Positions 53,286 through 62,567 of a stretch of 64,000 nt of DNA are shown here, in pieces. The position numbers and the translations under genes were made by a program. Every line of letters begins with the position of its first letter. Positions within the stretch are counted from its first letter, which is position 1. The notes under the pieces were generated by a model. That model had not been told where the DNA came from, did not search any database, and saw nothing but the letters and a program-made list of their open reading frames with translations. The stretch comes from Aureibaculum sp. 2308TA14-22 (lineage in GTDB: Bacteria; Bacteroidota; Bacteroidia; Flavobacteriales; Flavobacteriaceae), in contig NZ_JBEWXT010000001.1 of assembly GCF_040538665.1 (NCBI RefSeq), forward strand, positions 2,382,501 through 2,446,500. Direction: 5' to 3'.

Positions 53286-54040
53286 AAAACATCAGTTTTA
53301 TGATTAATACGTTCAACAGTACCGATAGAAGCCGCGGTAACCGAAAATGGTAACACTAAAATTACTCCAATAATGGGAATCATTAAAAATAACATAAAAA
53401 CGATGCCGTTACCAATTGCCAACCCTTTATGTTGCTTTACAAAAGTTATACTATTACTATAGTTGTAGTGTCTCTCTAACGTATAATCCATATTTCCAAA
53501 CCCAGCATAATAGGCTTGAATTAAAAATAACAAAGCCGTAGTAAAAATATTAAGTACAGGAATAAAACTTAACAATAAAATTGGAATGGTAAATAGTAAT
53601 TCCTTTCCTAAATTCCGAACATTAATTCTTATACCTCGCCAAAGTTGATTGCTAAACGTTGTATTTCTATGATGATGTTTGTCTGATAAAGCCACTCCAG
53701 AAAAATGAGCTTCTATTTTTTCGGAAACAGGACTCATAAAAGGAGCGGACAATGCCATAATAATGTGTTTGTACAATATCAATCCCAACACAGCAATTGA
53801 CAAACCACCTATAACACTGCTTATGGTTGTGAAAGTTTCTTTGCCCCATTCCCATCTCCAAATTTTCGCAATATAGTACCCAATATTATCTGATAATCCA
53901 TAAGCTAAAAAACCGATAATTATAGCCGTAACAATGCTGATTACAATAGGAATAAAAAAATATTTCCATAGTTTTAGTTTGGAGATTAATCCGAAAGATT
54001 TGGTATAAGCTTGAATACTTTTAAAAACATTCTTAATCAT
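53282..54040 (-). CDS. EI24/CysZ-like membrane protein
   Basis: A 252-aa protein with about four to six membrane helices and the EI24 domain (PF07264): LISKLKLWKYFFIPIVISI, MALSAPFMSPVSEKIEAHF (the conserved P-F-x-x-P-V/I block) and QAYYAGFGNMDYTLERH. CysZ members are sulfate channels; Bacteroidetes EI24 proteins are usually just called EI24. It lies inside the heme operon downstream of hemE, overlapping the GNAT gene by 4 nt. Confidence 0.88.
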   Translation of the reverse strand: MIKNVFKSIQAYTKSFGLISKLKLWKYFFIPIVISIVTAIIIGFLAYGLSDNIGYYIAKIWRWEWGKETFTTISSVIGGLSIAVLGLILYKHIIMALSAPFMSPVSEKIEAHFSGVALSDKHHHRNTTFSNQLWRGIRINVRNLGKELLFTIPILLLSFIPVLNIFTTALLFLIQAYYAGFGNMDYTLERHYNYSNSITFVKQHKGLAIGNGIVFMLFLMIPIIGVILVLPFSVTAASIGTVERINHKTDVL

Positions 54041-54064
54041 GTATGAAGTAACTATTTTACAAAA

Positions 54065-54562
54065 TCAATGGTCAAGTTTTTCAATATAGACTAAATTATT
54101 ACTATTCTTTTTAATCTCCTCAGTTGAATACACGAGTTTGGCGTCTGCCACTTTTTCAATTAAAACATCAATAAATTGCTGTGTCTCTCTTTCATCATTT
54201 TGAATAAATATTTTTCTACCAACATGATTATTGTGCGAGTCCATTTCTCTTTCTAACGGCTCATTTGGCGAAAATTCTTCGTGCCAATCAGTTATTTTTT
54301 GGGCAAAGCGAATAGCCTTTCTTGTATTTCCTCTCCATCTTGAGCATTTTTTTGCAATTAAAATATTCCAGAGTGCATGTCTAAAAGCATTGGTAACATT
54401 ATTTTTATGATGTAGTTTCCCATATAATTGGTCAGAAACTTTTACTGTTTGATAGGTTGCCAATAGAGTTGGAATAAAGTTTAATGGATGCCTAATAAAT
54501 AATAGAATAAATGACCAAGCATTACCCTTATTTACTAATTTTATGAACTCTAATTTATCCAT
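54065..54562 (-). CDS. DUF6973-like conserved protein
   Basis: A 165-aa protein with the segments NAFRHALWNILIAKKCSRW, WHEEFSPNEPLEREMDSHNN and HVGRKIF. The His/Asp pattern (RHAxW, DWHE, DSHNNHVG) resembles a metal-dependent hydrolase-like site typical of DUF6973. Function unknown. Its ATG overlaps the hemE stop by 1 nt, so it is translated from the heme transcript. Confidence 0.75.
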   Translation of the reverse strand: MDKLEFIKLVNKGNAWSFILLFIRHPLNFIPTLLATYQTVKVSDQLYGKLHHKNNVTNAFRHALWNILIAKKCSRWRGNTRKAIRFAQKITDWHEEFSPNEPLEREMDSHNNHVGRKIFIQNDERETQQFIDVLIEKVADAKLVYSTEEIKKNSNNLVYIEKLDH

Positions 54563-55587
54563 TAACTATTATATTCTTTAACAGCTTCAATGAAGGCTTT
54601 TGCATTATCTAACGGAATGTTAGGTAAAATTCCATGCCCCAAATTTACAATATATTTATCTTTACCAAACTCATTTATCATCTGGTGCACCATCTTTTTT
54701 ATAGTAGCTGGTGGGGACAATAATCGTGATGGATCAAAATTACCTTGAAGCGTAATTCTTCCACCAGACAAGTAACGTGCGTTTTTTGCTGTGATTGTCC
54801 AATCAACCCCTAAGGCACTTGCATTAGATTTTGCCATTTCATGTAATGCAAACCAACACCCTTTACCAAATGCAATGACCGGAGCATCATCTTTTAATGC
54901 CTCTATTATTTGATTGATATATTGCCAAGAAAACTCTTGATAATCAGTGGGTGATAACATTCCACCCCAGGAATCAAAAATTTGAACTACATCAACACCT
55001 GCCTTTACTTTTGCTTTTAAATAAGCTATTGTAGTATCTGTAATTTTTTGCAATAGTTGGTGTGCAGCTAACGGTTGTGTAAAACAAAATGCTTTTGCTT
55101 TATCAAAGTTTTTACTCCCTTGACCTTGCACCACATAGCACAAAATTGTCCATGGAGAACCCGCAAAACCGATTAATGGAATATCATTATCCAACAATTC
55201 TTTGGTCGCTTTGATTGCTTTATATACATAATCCAATTCCACATTTACATCAGGTACAATAACTTCATCAACTCCCTTTTGGTCTCTCACCGGATTTGGT
55301 AAATAGGGTCCAAAATTCGGTTTCATTTCAACCTCAATATTCATAGCCTGTGGTATTACCAAAATATCACAAAACAAAATGGCAGCATCCATGCCATATC
55401 TTCTGATGGGCTGCACTGTGATTTCACTTGCCAATTCGGGTGTACGACATCTTGTAAAAAAATCGTATTTCTCGCGAATAGCTATAAATTCCGGTAAATA
55501 TCTACCCGCCTGACGCATCATCCAAACAGGTGGACGGTCAACAGTTTCACCTTTTAAGGCTCTTAAAAATAAGTCGTTTTTTATCAT
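54562..55587 (-). CDS. hemE: Uroporphyrinogen decarboxylase
   Basis: Decarboxylates uroporphyrinogen III to coproporphyrinogen III. A 341-aa TIM-barrel enzyme with the two signatures [16 protein letters not shown] (near residue 19-34) and [19 protein letters not shown], plus [19 protein letters not shown] and [20 protein letters not shown]. All catalytic features are present. It lies 57 nt after hemL. Confidence 0.97.
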   Translation of the reverse strand: MIKNDLFLRALKGETVDRPPVWMMRQAGRYLPEFIAIREKYDFFTRCRTPELASEITVQPIRRYGMDAAILFCDILVIPQAMNIEVEMKPNFGPYLPNPVRDQKGVDEVIVPDVNVELDYVYKAIKATKELLDNDIPLIGFAGSPWTILCYVVQGQGSKNFDKAKAFCFTQPLAAHQLLQKITDTTIAYLKAKVKAGVDVVQIFDSWGGMLSPTDYQEFSWQYINQIIEALKDDAPVIAFGKGCWFALHEMAKSNASALGVDWTITAKNARYLSGGRITLQGNFDPSRLLSPPATIKKMVHQMINEFGKDKYIVNLGHGILPNIPLDNAKAFIEAVKEYNS

Positions 55588-55644
55588 TATTCTGCTTGAA
55601 GACTAAAACTTATCAGGTTTTGAAAACCCACCGTTTCATTCGGT

Positions 55645-56940
55645 TTATTTAAAATTATTTGCCACGCTTTCCATGGCTTTATCAATTGCTTTTTCTGTTT
55701 TTAATAGATTTTTTTCGCTTAAAGCTGATGACAAAAACCATGCTTCAAATTGCGAGGGAGGTAAAAATATACCATTTTTTACCATTTCCCAGAAAAATAC
55801 AGCAAATTTTTTGGTATCGGATTGTTGTGCTTCTTCAAAATTAGTTACGTTGCCTTTCTTAAAAAAAGGATTAATCATTGAACCAAAACGATTTACTTCA
55901 ATATCAACGTCGTATTTTTTTGCTTTCTCTTTTAAAAAGTTCTCTATTTTTTCAGCAACCTCATCAAATTTCTGATATGGGTTTTGTTTTTTCAATTCGG
56001 TTAACGTAGCAATTCCTGCAGCCATGGCGATAGGGTTACCGCTTAAGGTTCCTGCTTGATACATAGCACCCAAAGGAGCCACCATTTCCATAATTTCATT
56101 TCGTGCTCCATAAGCTCCTACCGGAAAACCACCACCAATTACCTTACCCAAACATGTAATATCAGCTTCGACACCTAATAATTCTTGGACTCCTCCAAAT
56201 TTTGAACGGAAACCCGTCATTACTTCATCAGCAATCAGTAACGCATTTTTAGAGGCTAAATATTCTTTTAATTTAATTAAAAAATTATCTTGTGGTAACA
56301 CCACACCCATATTCCCCGCAATAGGTTCAATAATTACACCGGCGATATCATCATGCTTTTCAAAATGTGCTTTAACACTATTTAAGTCATTATAATTAGC
56401 AATCAACGTATTTTTTACCGCCCCTTCGGGCACTCCTTTGCTTCTAGGCAGACTCAACGTAGCTAAACCTGAACCCGCAGCAACCAATAAAGCGTCAGAA
56501 TGACCATGATAACAACCTGAAAATTTAATGATTTTATCTTTACCTGTATAAGCTCGTGCCAGACGCAAAGCACTTAAAACGGCCTCCGTCCCTGAGTTTA
56601 CAAAACGCACTTTATCCATTCCAGGAAAAGCATTACAAACTATTTTAGCAAGTTTAATTTCGTTTTTGGTTGAAGCCCCAAAAGTATAGCCATTTTTTAA
56701 GGCTTTTTTAATTGCCTTTTCAACTTTTTTATGTCTGTGTCCCAAAATAATTGGGCCATAAGACAATACATAATCTATATAGTTATTACCATCAACATCC
56801 GTAATTTTTGTGCCTTTTGCCTTCTTGATAAATAGCGGATTACCGCCGACAGAAGCAAATGCCCTCACGGGTGAATTTACCCCACCAACTAAGTGCTTTT
56901 GTCCCTTTTTATATAGTTTTTCTGAATTTTTGTAATTCAT
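55645..56940 (-). CDS. hemL: Glutamate-1-semialdehyde 2,1-aminomutase
   Basis: PLP enzyme making 5-aminolevulinate from glutamate-1-semialdehyde in the C5 pathway. A 431-aa fold type I aminotransferase: LVGGVNSPVRAFASVGG, VRFVNSGTEAVLSALRLAR, GCYHGHSDALLVAAGSG, LIADEVMTGFR and CLGKVIGGGFPVGAYG (PLP Lys). Together with hemA it shows this organism uses the C5 route rather than ALA synthase. A strong hairpin separates it from hemB upstream. Confidence 0.97.
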   Translation of the reverse strand: MNYKNSEKLYKKGQKHLVGGVNSPVRAFASVGGNPLFIKKAKGTKITDVDGNNYIDYVLSYGPIILGHRHKKVEKAIKKALKNGYTFGASTKNEIKLAKIVCNAFPGMDKVRFVNSGTEAVLSALRLARAYTGKDKIIKFSGCYHGHSDALLVAAGSGLATLSLPRSKGVPEGAVKNTLIANYNDLNSVKAHFEKHDDIAGVIIEPIAGNMGVVLPQDNFLIKLKEYLASKNALLIADEVMTGFRSKFGGVQELLGVEADITCLGKVIGGGFPVGAYGARNEIMEMVAPLGAMYQAGTLSGNPIAMAAGIATLTELKKQNPYQKFDEVAEKIENFLKEKAKKYDVDIEVNRFGSMINPFFKKGNVTNFEEAQQSDTKKFAVFFWEMVKNGIFLPPSQFEAWFLSSALSEKNLLKTEKAIDKAMESVANNFK

Positions 56941-56956
56941 TCTTTGTCAGTATTTT

Positions 56957-56989
56957 AACCCCGAAAGGATTTAGAACCCTTTCGGGGTT
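56957..56989. terminator. Strong hairpin between hemB and hemL
   Basis: AACCCCGAAAGG (56957-56968) pairs perfectly with CCTTTCGGGGTT (56978-56989); 12-bp stem, 9-nt loop. It lies 4 nt after the hemB stop codon and 16 nt before the hemL ATG. The minus-strand side lacks a T-tract, so it is more likely an attenuator, mRNA-processing site or dispersed palindromic repeat than a full terminator. Confidence 0.6.
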
Positions 56990-56993
56990 GTTC

Positions 56994-57953
56994 TTAGTTA
57001 AGTCTTTTAGCAGCCTCTTTTGCAAAATAGGTAATGATAATATCTGCTCCTGCTCTTTTCATGGACAATAAGCTTTCTAGCATTACGCTTTCTTCATCAA
57101 TCCAACCTTTTTGCCCAGCAGCTTTTATCATGGCGTACTCGCCGCTTACATTATAACAGGCAATTGGCCTATCAAAATTATTCTTTAGATCGCGAATAAT
57201 ATCTAAATATGATAATGCTGGTTTTACCATTAATATATCTGCCCCTTCTGCATCATCAAAAGTGGCTTTTCGTATTGCTTCATCTCTATTAGCGGCATCC
57301 ATCTGATAGCTTCTCCGATTTCCAAAACTTGGGGCGGAATCTGCTGCATCTCTGAAAGGACCATAATATGCCGATGCATATTTTACAGAATAGGCCATAA
57401 TCGGTAAATCTGAGAATCCTGAATTATCAAGAGCTTCTCTAACCATAGCAACGGTACCATCCATCATTCCAGAAGGGGCAATCATATCAGCACCTGCCTT
57501 TGCATGTGATATGGATTGTTTGGCAATATTTACCAATGTGGCATCATTATCAACATCGTTATCCTTTAAAATTCCACAATGCCCATGAGAAGTATATTCG
57601 CAAAAACAAACATCAGTAATCACATATAAATCAGGATAATTCTTTTTGATAAAACGAACTGCCTTTTGAACAATACCATCATCGCTCCAAGTTTCTTTAC
57701 CTTCATCATCTTTTTCTGATGGAATACCAAATAATAAAACTGCGGGAATATTAAGGTTAACTACCTCGTCTAACTCTTTTGAAACTCTATCTAAAGAAAA
57801 ACGTTTAATTCCTGGCATGGAAACAATCTCTGTTTCGATATTTTCACCTTCTTCAATGAATAGCGGATAGATTAAATCATCAACCGATAATTTAGTTTCT
57901 CTTACCAACCTGCGAATGTTATCAGATTTTCGAAGTCTTCGTGTTCTATACAT
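56994..57953 (-). CDS. hemB: Delta-aminolevulinic acid dehydratase (porphobilinogen synthase)
   Basis: Condenses two 5-aminolevulinate molecules to porphobilinogen. A 319-aa protein with [26 protein letters not shown], the metal site [15 protein letters not shown] (Cys residues, zinc type), [36 protein letters not shown] (Schiff-base Lys) and [16 protein letters not shown] (second Lys). It starts 1 nt after the hemCD stop. Confidence 0.97.
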   Translation of the reverse strand: MYRTRRLRKSDNIRRLVRETKLSVDDLIYPLFIEEGENIETEIVSMPGIKRFSLDRVSKELDEVVNLNIPAVLLFGIPSEKDDEGKETWSDDGIVQKAVRFIKKNYPDLYVITDVCFCEYTSHGHCGILKDNDVDNDATLVNIAKQSISHAKAGADMIAPSGMMDGTVAMVREALDNSGFSDLPIMAYSVKYASAYYGPFRDAADSAPSFGNRRSYQMDAANRDEAIRKATFDDAEGADILMVKPALSYLDIIRDLKNNFDRPIACYNVSGEYAMIKAAGQKGWIDEESVMLESLLSMKRAGADIIITYFAKEAAKRLN

Positions 57954-57954
57954 G

Positions 57955-59541
57955 TTACTGCGATTTTACAAAGTGTAAATTTGCCAATTCTATAACACTT
58001 TCTATTGTGGGTACTTGTGCAACTTTCACTTCTTTAAAATGTTTTCTTGCCTCTGATGCTGTGGTTTCTCCAATACAAAAAGCAATTCCAACTGGATCAT
58101 TTCCTTGAATATAACTTTGAACAGTAGATGGACTGTAAAATAAAATTCCATCCGTATTGTCCCTAACCTTTTGTGGACTAAACATCGTTTTATACGCCTC
58201 CACTTCATTTACTTCTACATCATTTTCTGCTAAAAAATTTGGCAGCTCATCCAAACGCAAACTACTTGTAAAATAGGTAACCTCTTTCCTTTTTATATCT
58301 TCAAGTAAAAGTGGGGCTAATTTCTTTGCGTTTTTAGCCGTCAATTTTACGGAGCCAATTTTTTTCTCAACCAATGCTTTGGTTCTACGACCTACGCAGT
58401 AAATATTTTTAAATTGTAACTCGGACAAAGAAAAATTAGTTGCCAATGATTCCACTGTGTTCTTACTGGTAATTATTACATTTTCCAATTCACTTTTTAG
58501 TACTGGTTGCGGAATTCTACTAAACCTAATTTTAATAAAATCACTATCGGTAACACTAATATCTTCATGAACCAACTTGGACTGTGAAACTGTTAATTTT
58601 TTAGTAGAACAAATTTTGAACTTCTTTTCAAATTTATCGTAATTGGGCATCAACTTTTTACCCCCTCTTTTGATGATGATTTCAGCGGTATCTTCAGCCA
58701 AATACCTATGCTTCCTTAGTTTTACAGTCTTGTTTACTTCTTTCTTACTAGTTCCATCCTCACTTAAAATAATTCCTTTCAGGGTAATTTCTTCGTCGTT
58801 AATGTAACATAGTGCACCAATAGGAGCCGAACAGCCGCCTTCTAATATATTCAAAAACTTGCGCTCTACAGAGGTACAAATTTCCGTTTCCTCATGATTT
58901 AATTTTGCACAGGCTTCTTTAGTAAACTCATCTTCTTCAAGAGCTGTCATCATAATAGCTCCTTGTGCAGGAGCAGGAATCATCCAACTTAGGGTTACTA
59001 TATTTTCTGGTTTTATACCAATACGCTTTAGCCCAGCAGCAGCGAAAATAGCTCCATTCCAATCTTCGTTATCCTTTACTTTTTGTAATCGTGTATTTAT
59101 ATTTCCGCGTAAACCTACTACTTTGTGAGATGGATACCGATATAACCATTGTGCTTTACGTCGTAAACTACCTGTTGCAATAATAGCATCTTTTTGAGCT
59201 AGAAATTCCTCATTGTCTTTAAAAACCAATACATCTTCTGAAGGGCCTCTTCTCAATACTGCAGCTTGAATAATACCTTCGGGCAGAATTGTTGGAACGT
59301 CTTTTAATGAATGTACCGCTATGTCAATTTCATGATTAAGCATGGCGATATCTAAATTACGCGTAAAAACTCCTGTAATTCCCATTTCATAAATGGGTTT
59401 ATTCTGCACTAAATCTCCCGTGGCTTTAACCGGTATTAACTCCGTCTTATAACCTAAATATTCTAATTGTTCTTGTACGGTTTTTGCTTGCCACATCGCG
59501 AGTTCACTATCGCGTGTGCCTATTCTAATTACCTTCTCCAT
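57955..59541 (-). CDS. hemC: Hydroxymethylbilane synthase fused to uroporphyrinogen-III synthase-like domain
   Basis: A 528-aa protein. Residues 1-300 are HemC (porphobilinogen deaminase): [53 protein letters not shown] and [11 protein letters not shown] with dipyrromethane-cofactor Cys237. Residues about 340-528 resemble HemD (uroporphyrinogen-III synthase): [46 protein letters not shown] and [17 protein letters not shown]. So two consecutive heme steps appear in one polypeptide. Its ATG overlaps the hemA stop by 1 nt. Confidence 0.92.
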   Translation of the reverse strand: MEKVIRIGTRDSELAMWQAKTVQEQLEYLGYKTELIPVKATGDLVQNKPIYEMGITGVFTRNLDIAMLNHEIDIAVHSLKDVPTILPEGIIQAAVLRRGPSEDVLVFKDNEEFLAQKDAIIATGSLRRKAQWLYRYPSHKVVGLRGNINTRLQKVKDNEDWNGAIFAAAGLKRIGIKPENIVTLSWMIPAPAQGAIMMTALEEDEFTKEACAKLNHEETEICTSVERKFLNILEGGCSAPIGALCYINDEEITLKGIILSEDGTSKKEVNKTVKLRKHRYLAEDTAEIIIKRGGKKLMPNYDKFEKKFKICSTKKLTVSQSKLVHEDISVTDSDFIKIRFSRIPQPVLKSELENVIITSKNTVESLATNFSLSELQFKNIYCVGRRTKALVEKKIGSVKLTAKNAKKLAPLLLEDIKRKEVTYFTSSLRLDELPNFLAENDVEVNEVEAYKTMFSPQKVRDNTDGILFYSPSTVQSYIQGNDPVGIAFCIGETTASEARKHFKEVKVAQVPTIESVIELANLHFVKSQ

Positions 59542-60791
59542 TATGATTCATTCAGTTGAAAAACCTTTGAAATTAGTGCAATACTTTCGTCGGAGGAGGA
59601 ATCATTATCTTTTAAATGATTAGCAAATTGCTTCGTTATTTTCTGAACTATTCTATCCGACAACAATTGAGCTTGTTGTTCATTAAAATCAGATACTTTT
59701 TTACGTTGATAATCAATCTCTTCTAATTTAATCTCTTCCAATCGCGATTTTAAGGCTTTTATTGTTGGAGCAAATTTACGTGTTTCTAACCAAGCCTTAA
59801 ATTCTTTTTTTACGTCTTCAATAATACCTTCGGCTATTGGAATTTGTGATTTTCTTCTTTTTAACGTACTATCAGTAATTTGCGAGAGATCATCTAAATG
59901 AACCAAATTCACATTTTTCAATTCAAGCACATCATTAGATACATTTTTAGGAATTGACAAATCTAAAATCAACAACGCCTTATCCTTAGAAAGGATATCT
60001 TTAGATACTGTTGGATGTTCAGCACCAGTAGCTACGATTAAAATATCAGTTTTTTTGATTTCGTTTCTCAAATCGGAATAATCAGCCACGGTAACATCAA
60101 ACTTACCTGCTACTTCCAATGCCTTTTCTTTGGTTCTATTCACCAAAGTAATATTTTTATTATGTGTATGCTTTACAAGATTATCACAAGTATTCCTACC
60201 TATTTTACCTGTTCCAAATAACAATATATTCTTATTTGAAATTTGCTCGGTGGTGTTTAAGATAAATTGTACAGAAGCGAAAGACACAGAAGTTGCTCCC
60301 GAACTAATTTCTGTTTGTGTTTTTACCCGTTTACTTGCAATAATTACGTTATTTACCAAACGCTCTAAAAAAGCATTTAATAAATTTAAGTTTTTAGACG
60401 CTAATACACTTTTTTTTAACTGACCAATAATTTCAAAATCGCCCAAAATTTGACTTTCCAGCCCAGTTCCTACACGGAAAATATGGTTAATTGCATCATT
60501 ATTTTTATAAATGAATGCCACTTTTTCAAATTCTTCAACTGTTCCGTTTGAATGTTTACAAAGCAATTTAATTAGTTGAAAAGGGTGTGCAACAAAGCCA
60601 TAAATTTCGGTTCTATTACATGTAGAAATAACAATAATTTCATCAATACCGTCTTCTGAAGCTTCTTTTAATAAATTTAGCCTAGTTGATTCAGTTAAAC
60701 TAAAACGACCCCGAATTTCGGCATTGGCTTTTTCGTAGCTCAAGCCGATACAATAAAAAGAATGATGTTTAGAGATGTTATAACGTTGCAT
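59541..60791 (-). CDS. hemA: Glutamyl-tRNA reductase
   Basis: First enzyme of C5 heme synthesis, reducing glutamyl-tRNA to glutamate-1-semialdehyde. 416 aa, standard length. Motifs: GLSYEKANAEIRGRFSL, VISTCNRTEIYGF (catalytic Cys), GTGLESQILGDFEIIGQLKK, GATSVSFASVQFIL, NKNILLFGTGKIGRNTCDNL (NADPH) and ILDLSIPKNV. First gene of the operon, with its own strong promoter; the divergent neighbour is an AraC regulator. Confidence 0.97.
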   Translation of the reverse strand: MQRYNISKHHSFYCIGLSYEKANAEIRGRFSLTESTRLNLLKEASEDGIDEIIVISTCNRTEIYGFVAHPFQLIKLLCKHSNGTVEEFEKVAFIYKNNDAINHIFRVGTGLESQILGDFEIIGQLKKSVLASKNLNLLNAFLERLVNNVIIASKRVKTQTEISSGATSVSFASVQFILNTTEQISNKNILLFGTGKIGRNTCDNLVKHTHNKNITLVNRTKEKALEVAGKFDVTVADYSDLRNEIKKTDILIVATGAEHPTVSKDILSKDKALLILDLSIPKNVSNDVLELKNVNLVHLDDLSQITDSTLKRRKSQIPIAEGIIEDVKKEFKAWLETRKFAPTIKALKSRLEEIKLEEIDYQRKKVSDFNEQQAQLLSDRIVQKITKQFANHLKDNDSSSDESIALISKVFQLNES

Positions 60792-60808
60792 AATCTTTAG
60801 GTCGGAAG

Positions 60809-60840
60809 CAAAAATAAAATTAGTAACTTAAAAAAAACAA
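60809..60840 (-). promoter_or_regulatory. Bacteroidetes-type promoter for the heme operon
   Basis: On the minus strand TTG (60840-60838), 21 nt, TATTTTTG (60816-60809): full consensus match. The start point would leave about 10 nt before the hemA ATG. The divergent AraC gene starts 191 nt away. Confidence 0.6.
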
Positions 60841-60911
60841 CGCCAAAAGGGTTTTTTATATCGCTATACGTTTTTTACTTGCTTTTAAAGTATCAAATTA
60901 ACTATAAACCC

Positions 60912-60919
60912 TATATTTG
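60912..60919 (+). promoter_or_regulatory. -10-type element upstream of the AraC regulator gene
   Basis: TATATTTG matches TAnnTTTG in the hemA/AraC divergent spacer, about 64 nt before the ATG. No TTG at standard spacing. Confidence 0.35.
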
Positions 60920-60982
60920 CTAACATTATGATATTTCAATCTTATCAATTTAGAACAATTCTAAATAATAAAATTTTAACAG

Positions 60983-61867
60983 ATGCCTAAAATTATGTTA
61001 AAAAATAACGCCAAAAGTTCTCTACAAAAAAATGAAGTTGAGTCTGGTATATTGTTGCTAAAATCTCAAAATGAAAGCAATGATATTCAAATAGTTACCC
61101 ACCGAACAGACAGTAGTTATATTCAATTTCATTTCTGTTTAAAAGGAGCTTCAAAATTCTTATTTAACAATGGTAATTACAGTTTTGATGTAGCTGATGA
61201 AAATTCATTATTACTCTACAATCCTCAAACCGATTTACCCCTAAATTTAGAACTAGCCGCAAAATCTTGGGTTATATCACTATTTATATCCATAAAAAAA
61301 TTCCATTCGCTATTTTCAGAAGAAGCAGATTTTATTCATTTTTTAACCGATGACAACAGGGGCAAAAAATACTACGATACTAAAGCGATATCTCCAGCAA
61401 TATCTGTTGTCCTTAATCAAATGGTAAACTTTAACATAAATAGTTCAGTTGAAAAGTTGTATTTAAAAGGTAAAATATATGAATTACTGAGCCTATATTT
61501 TAATCATGGCGGAGAAGCAGACATTGAACAATGCCCTTTTTTAGTAGATGAACAAAATGTACTTAAAATCAGGAAAGCGAAAGACATTATTATTGCCAAT
61601 ATGACGGAACCTCCAAGTTTACAGGATCTGGCCAATGAGGTAGAACTCAATTTAAAAAAACTTAAAACAGGGTTTAAACAAATATATGGTGATTCCGTGT
61701 ATAGCTTTTTGTTTGACTATAAGATGGAGGTAGCTCGTAAATTATTGGAAACCAATCAATACAATGTGAATGAGGTGGGTTTAAAAGTTGGTTATAGTAC
61801 CTCCAGCCATTTTATAGCCGCTTTTAAGAAAAAATACGGGACGACACCGAAGAAGTATAAAAAATAG
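60983..61867 (+). CDS. AraC family transcriptional regulator
   Basis: A 294-aa regulator: an N-terminal cupin-like sensing region (YIQFHFCLKGASKFLFNNG) and a C-terminal AraC/XylS HTH pair (SLQDLANEVELNLKKLKTGF, KQIYGDSVYSFLFDYKMEVA, ARKLLETNQ, VGLKVGYSTSSHFIAAFKKK). It diverges from hemA across 191 nt. This adjacency suggests it controls heme synthesis or iron use, as the related PchR-type regulators do; this is inference. An alternative ATG lies at 60995. Confidence 0.92.
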   Translation: MPKIMLKNNAKSSLQKNEVESGILLLKSQNESNDIQIVTHRTDSSYIQFHFCLKGASKFLFNNGNYSFDVADENSLLLYNPQTDLPLNLELAAKSWVISLFISIKKFHSLFSEEADFIHFLTDDNRGKKYYDTKAISPAISVVLNQMVNFNINSSVEKLYLKGKIYELLSLYFNHGGEADIEQCPFLVDEQNVLKIRKAKDIIIANMTEPPSLQDLANEVELNLKKLKTGFKQIYGDSVYSFLFDYKMEVARKLLETNQYNVNEVGLKVGYSTSSHFIAAFKKKYGTTPKKYKK

Positions 61868-61869
61868 CC

Positions 61870-61911
61870 CTCCCGATAGCCATCAGGACTAAATCCTTCC
61901 ACAAGGGAAGG
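61870..61911. repeat. Tandem hairpins downstream of the AraC gene
   Basis: TCCCGAT-AGCC-ATCAGGA (one mismatch) is followed by TCCTTCC (61893-61899) and GGAAGGA (61905-61911), a perfect 7-bp stem. Sequences of this kind recur between genes in Flavobacteriaceae. There is no T-tract, so it is not a clear terminator. Confidence 0.5.
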
Positions 61912-61942
61912 ACTTCTACTCAGACGTAAAAGAAAACGCCTA

Positions 61943-62449
61943 ATGAAACAACTTACCCATAACGAAATAGACAACAAGCAACAGAAATTTCCGATAACCA
62001 TTGTTTGTGATGCAATTAGAACACCCGAAAATATTGGAATGTGTTTTAGGATTGCAGAATCTTTTGGCGTTGAAAAGATATATATTCACGAGAATTCGAT
62101 AGGTTTAGAAAACAGAAAAGTTAAAAAAACAGCAAGAAATACAATACATCAAATTGAACATGAAAGATATGGCGATTTTAACAAGCTGATATCAAACCTT
62201 AAAAATGACGGGGTTTTTATTGTTGGTCTTGAAATTACCGATAAGAGCAAAAAAATTCAAGATTTTGATTTTAAAAAATATCCTAGAACAGCTCTAATAG
62301 TAGGTAGTGAACGAAACGGAATTTCTGATGTAAACTTGTTAGACCAAAGTGTTGCCATCCCCATGTATGGAAAAAACTCTTCAATGAATGTAATTCACAG
62401 TTTAGCTATTGCACTTTATGAAATTACAAATCAATTAGATAAATTTTGA
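61943..62449 (+). CDS. TrmH family (SpoU) RNA methyltransferase
   Basis: A 168-aa SPOUT methyltransferase without an extra RNA-binding domain: IVCDAIRTPENIGMCFRIAE (motif 1, conserved Asn/Arg), LIVGSERNGIS (motif 2, Gly-Ser-Glu) and IPMYGKNSSMNVIHSLAIAL (motif 3, the SAM knot). It methylates a ribose 2'-OH in tRNA or rRNA; the target nucleotide cannot be given. The short length suggests a TrmL- or TrmH-like stand-alone enzyme. Confidence 0.9.
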   Translation: MKQLTHNEIDNKQQKFPITIVCDAIRTPENIGMCFRIAESFGVEKIYIHENSIGLENRKVKKTARNTIHQIEHERYGDFNKLISNLKNDGVFIVGLEITDKSKKIQDFDFKKYPRTALIVGSERNGISDVNLLDQSVAIPMYGKNSSMNVIHSLAIALYEITNQLDKF

Positions 62450-62461
62450 ATATTACTCGTC

Positions 62462-62517
62462 ATGCTGAACTCGTTTCAGCATCTCATTACCATTTGATGA
62501 TTTCAATATTATTGAAA
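62462..62517. repeat. Dispersed repeat with two hairpins after the TrmH gene
   Basis: ATGCTGAA (62462-62469) with TTCAGCAT (62475-62482), preceded by CGTC, matches the familiar Bacteroidetes intergenic repeat form CGTCATGCTGAAC. A second hairpin TTTCAAT-ATT-ATTGAAA covers 62501-62517. It lies between convergent genes and may also end transcription. Confidence 0.6.
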
Positions 62518-62567
62518 ACGACCCTGAAATCGAAGATTCATGAATTCCATTGAAAAAGAACAGGAAA

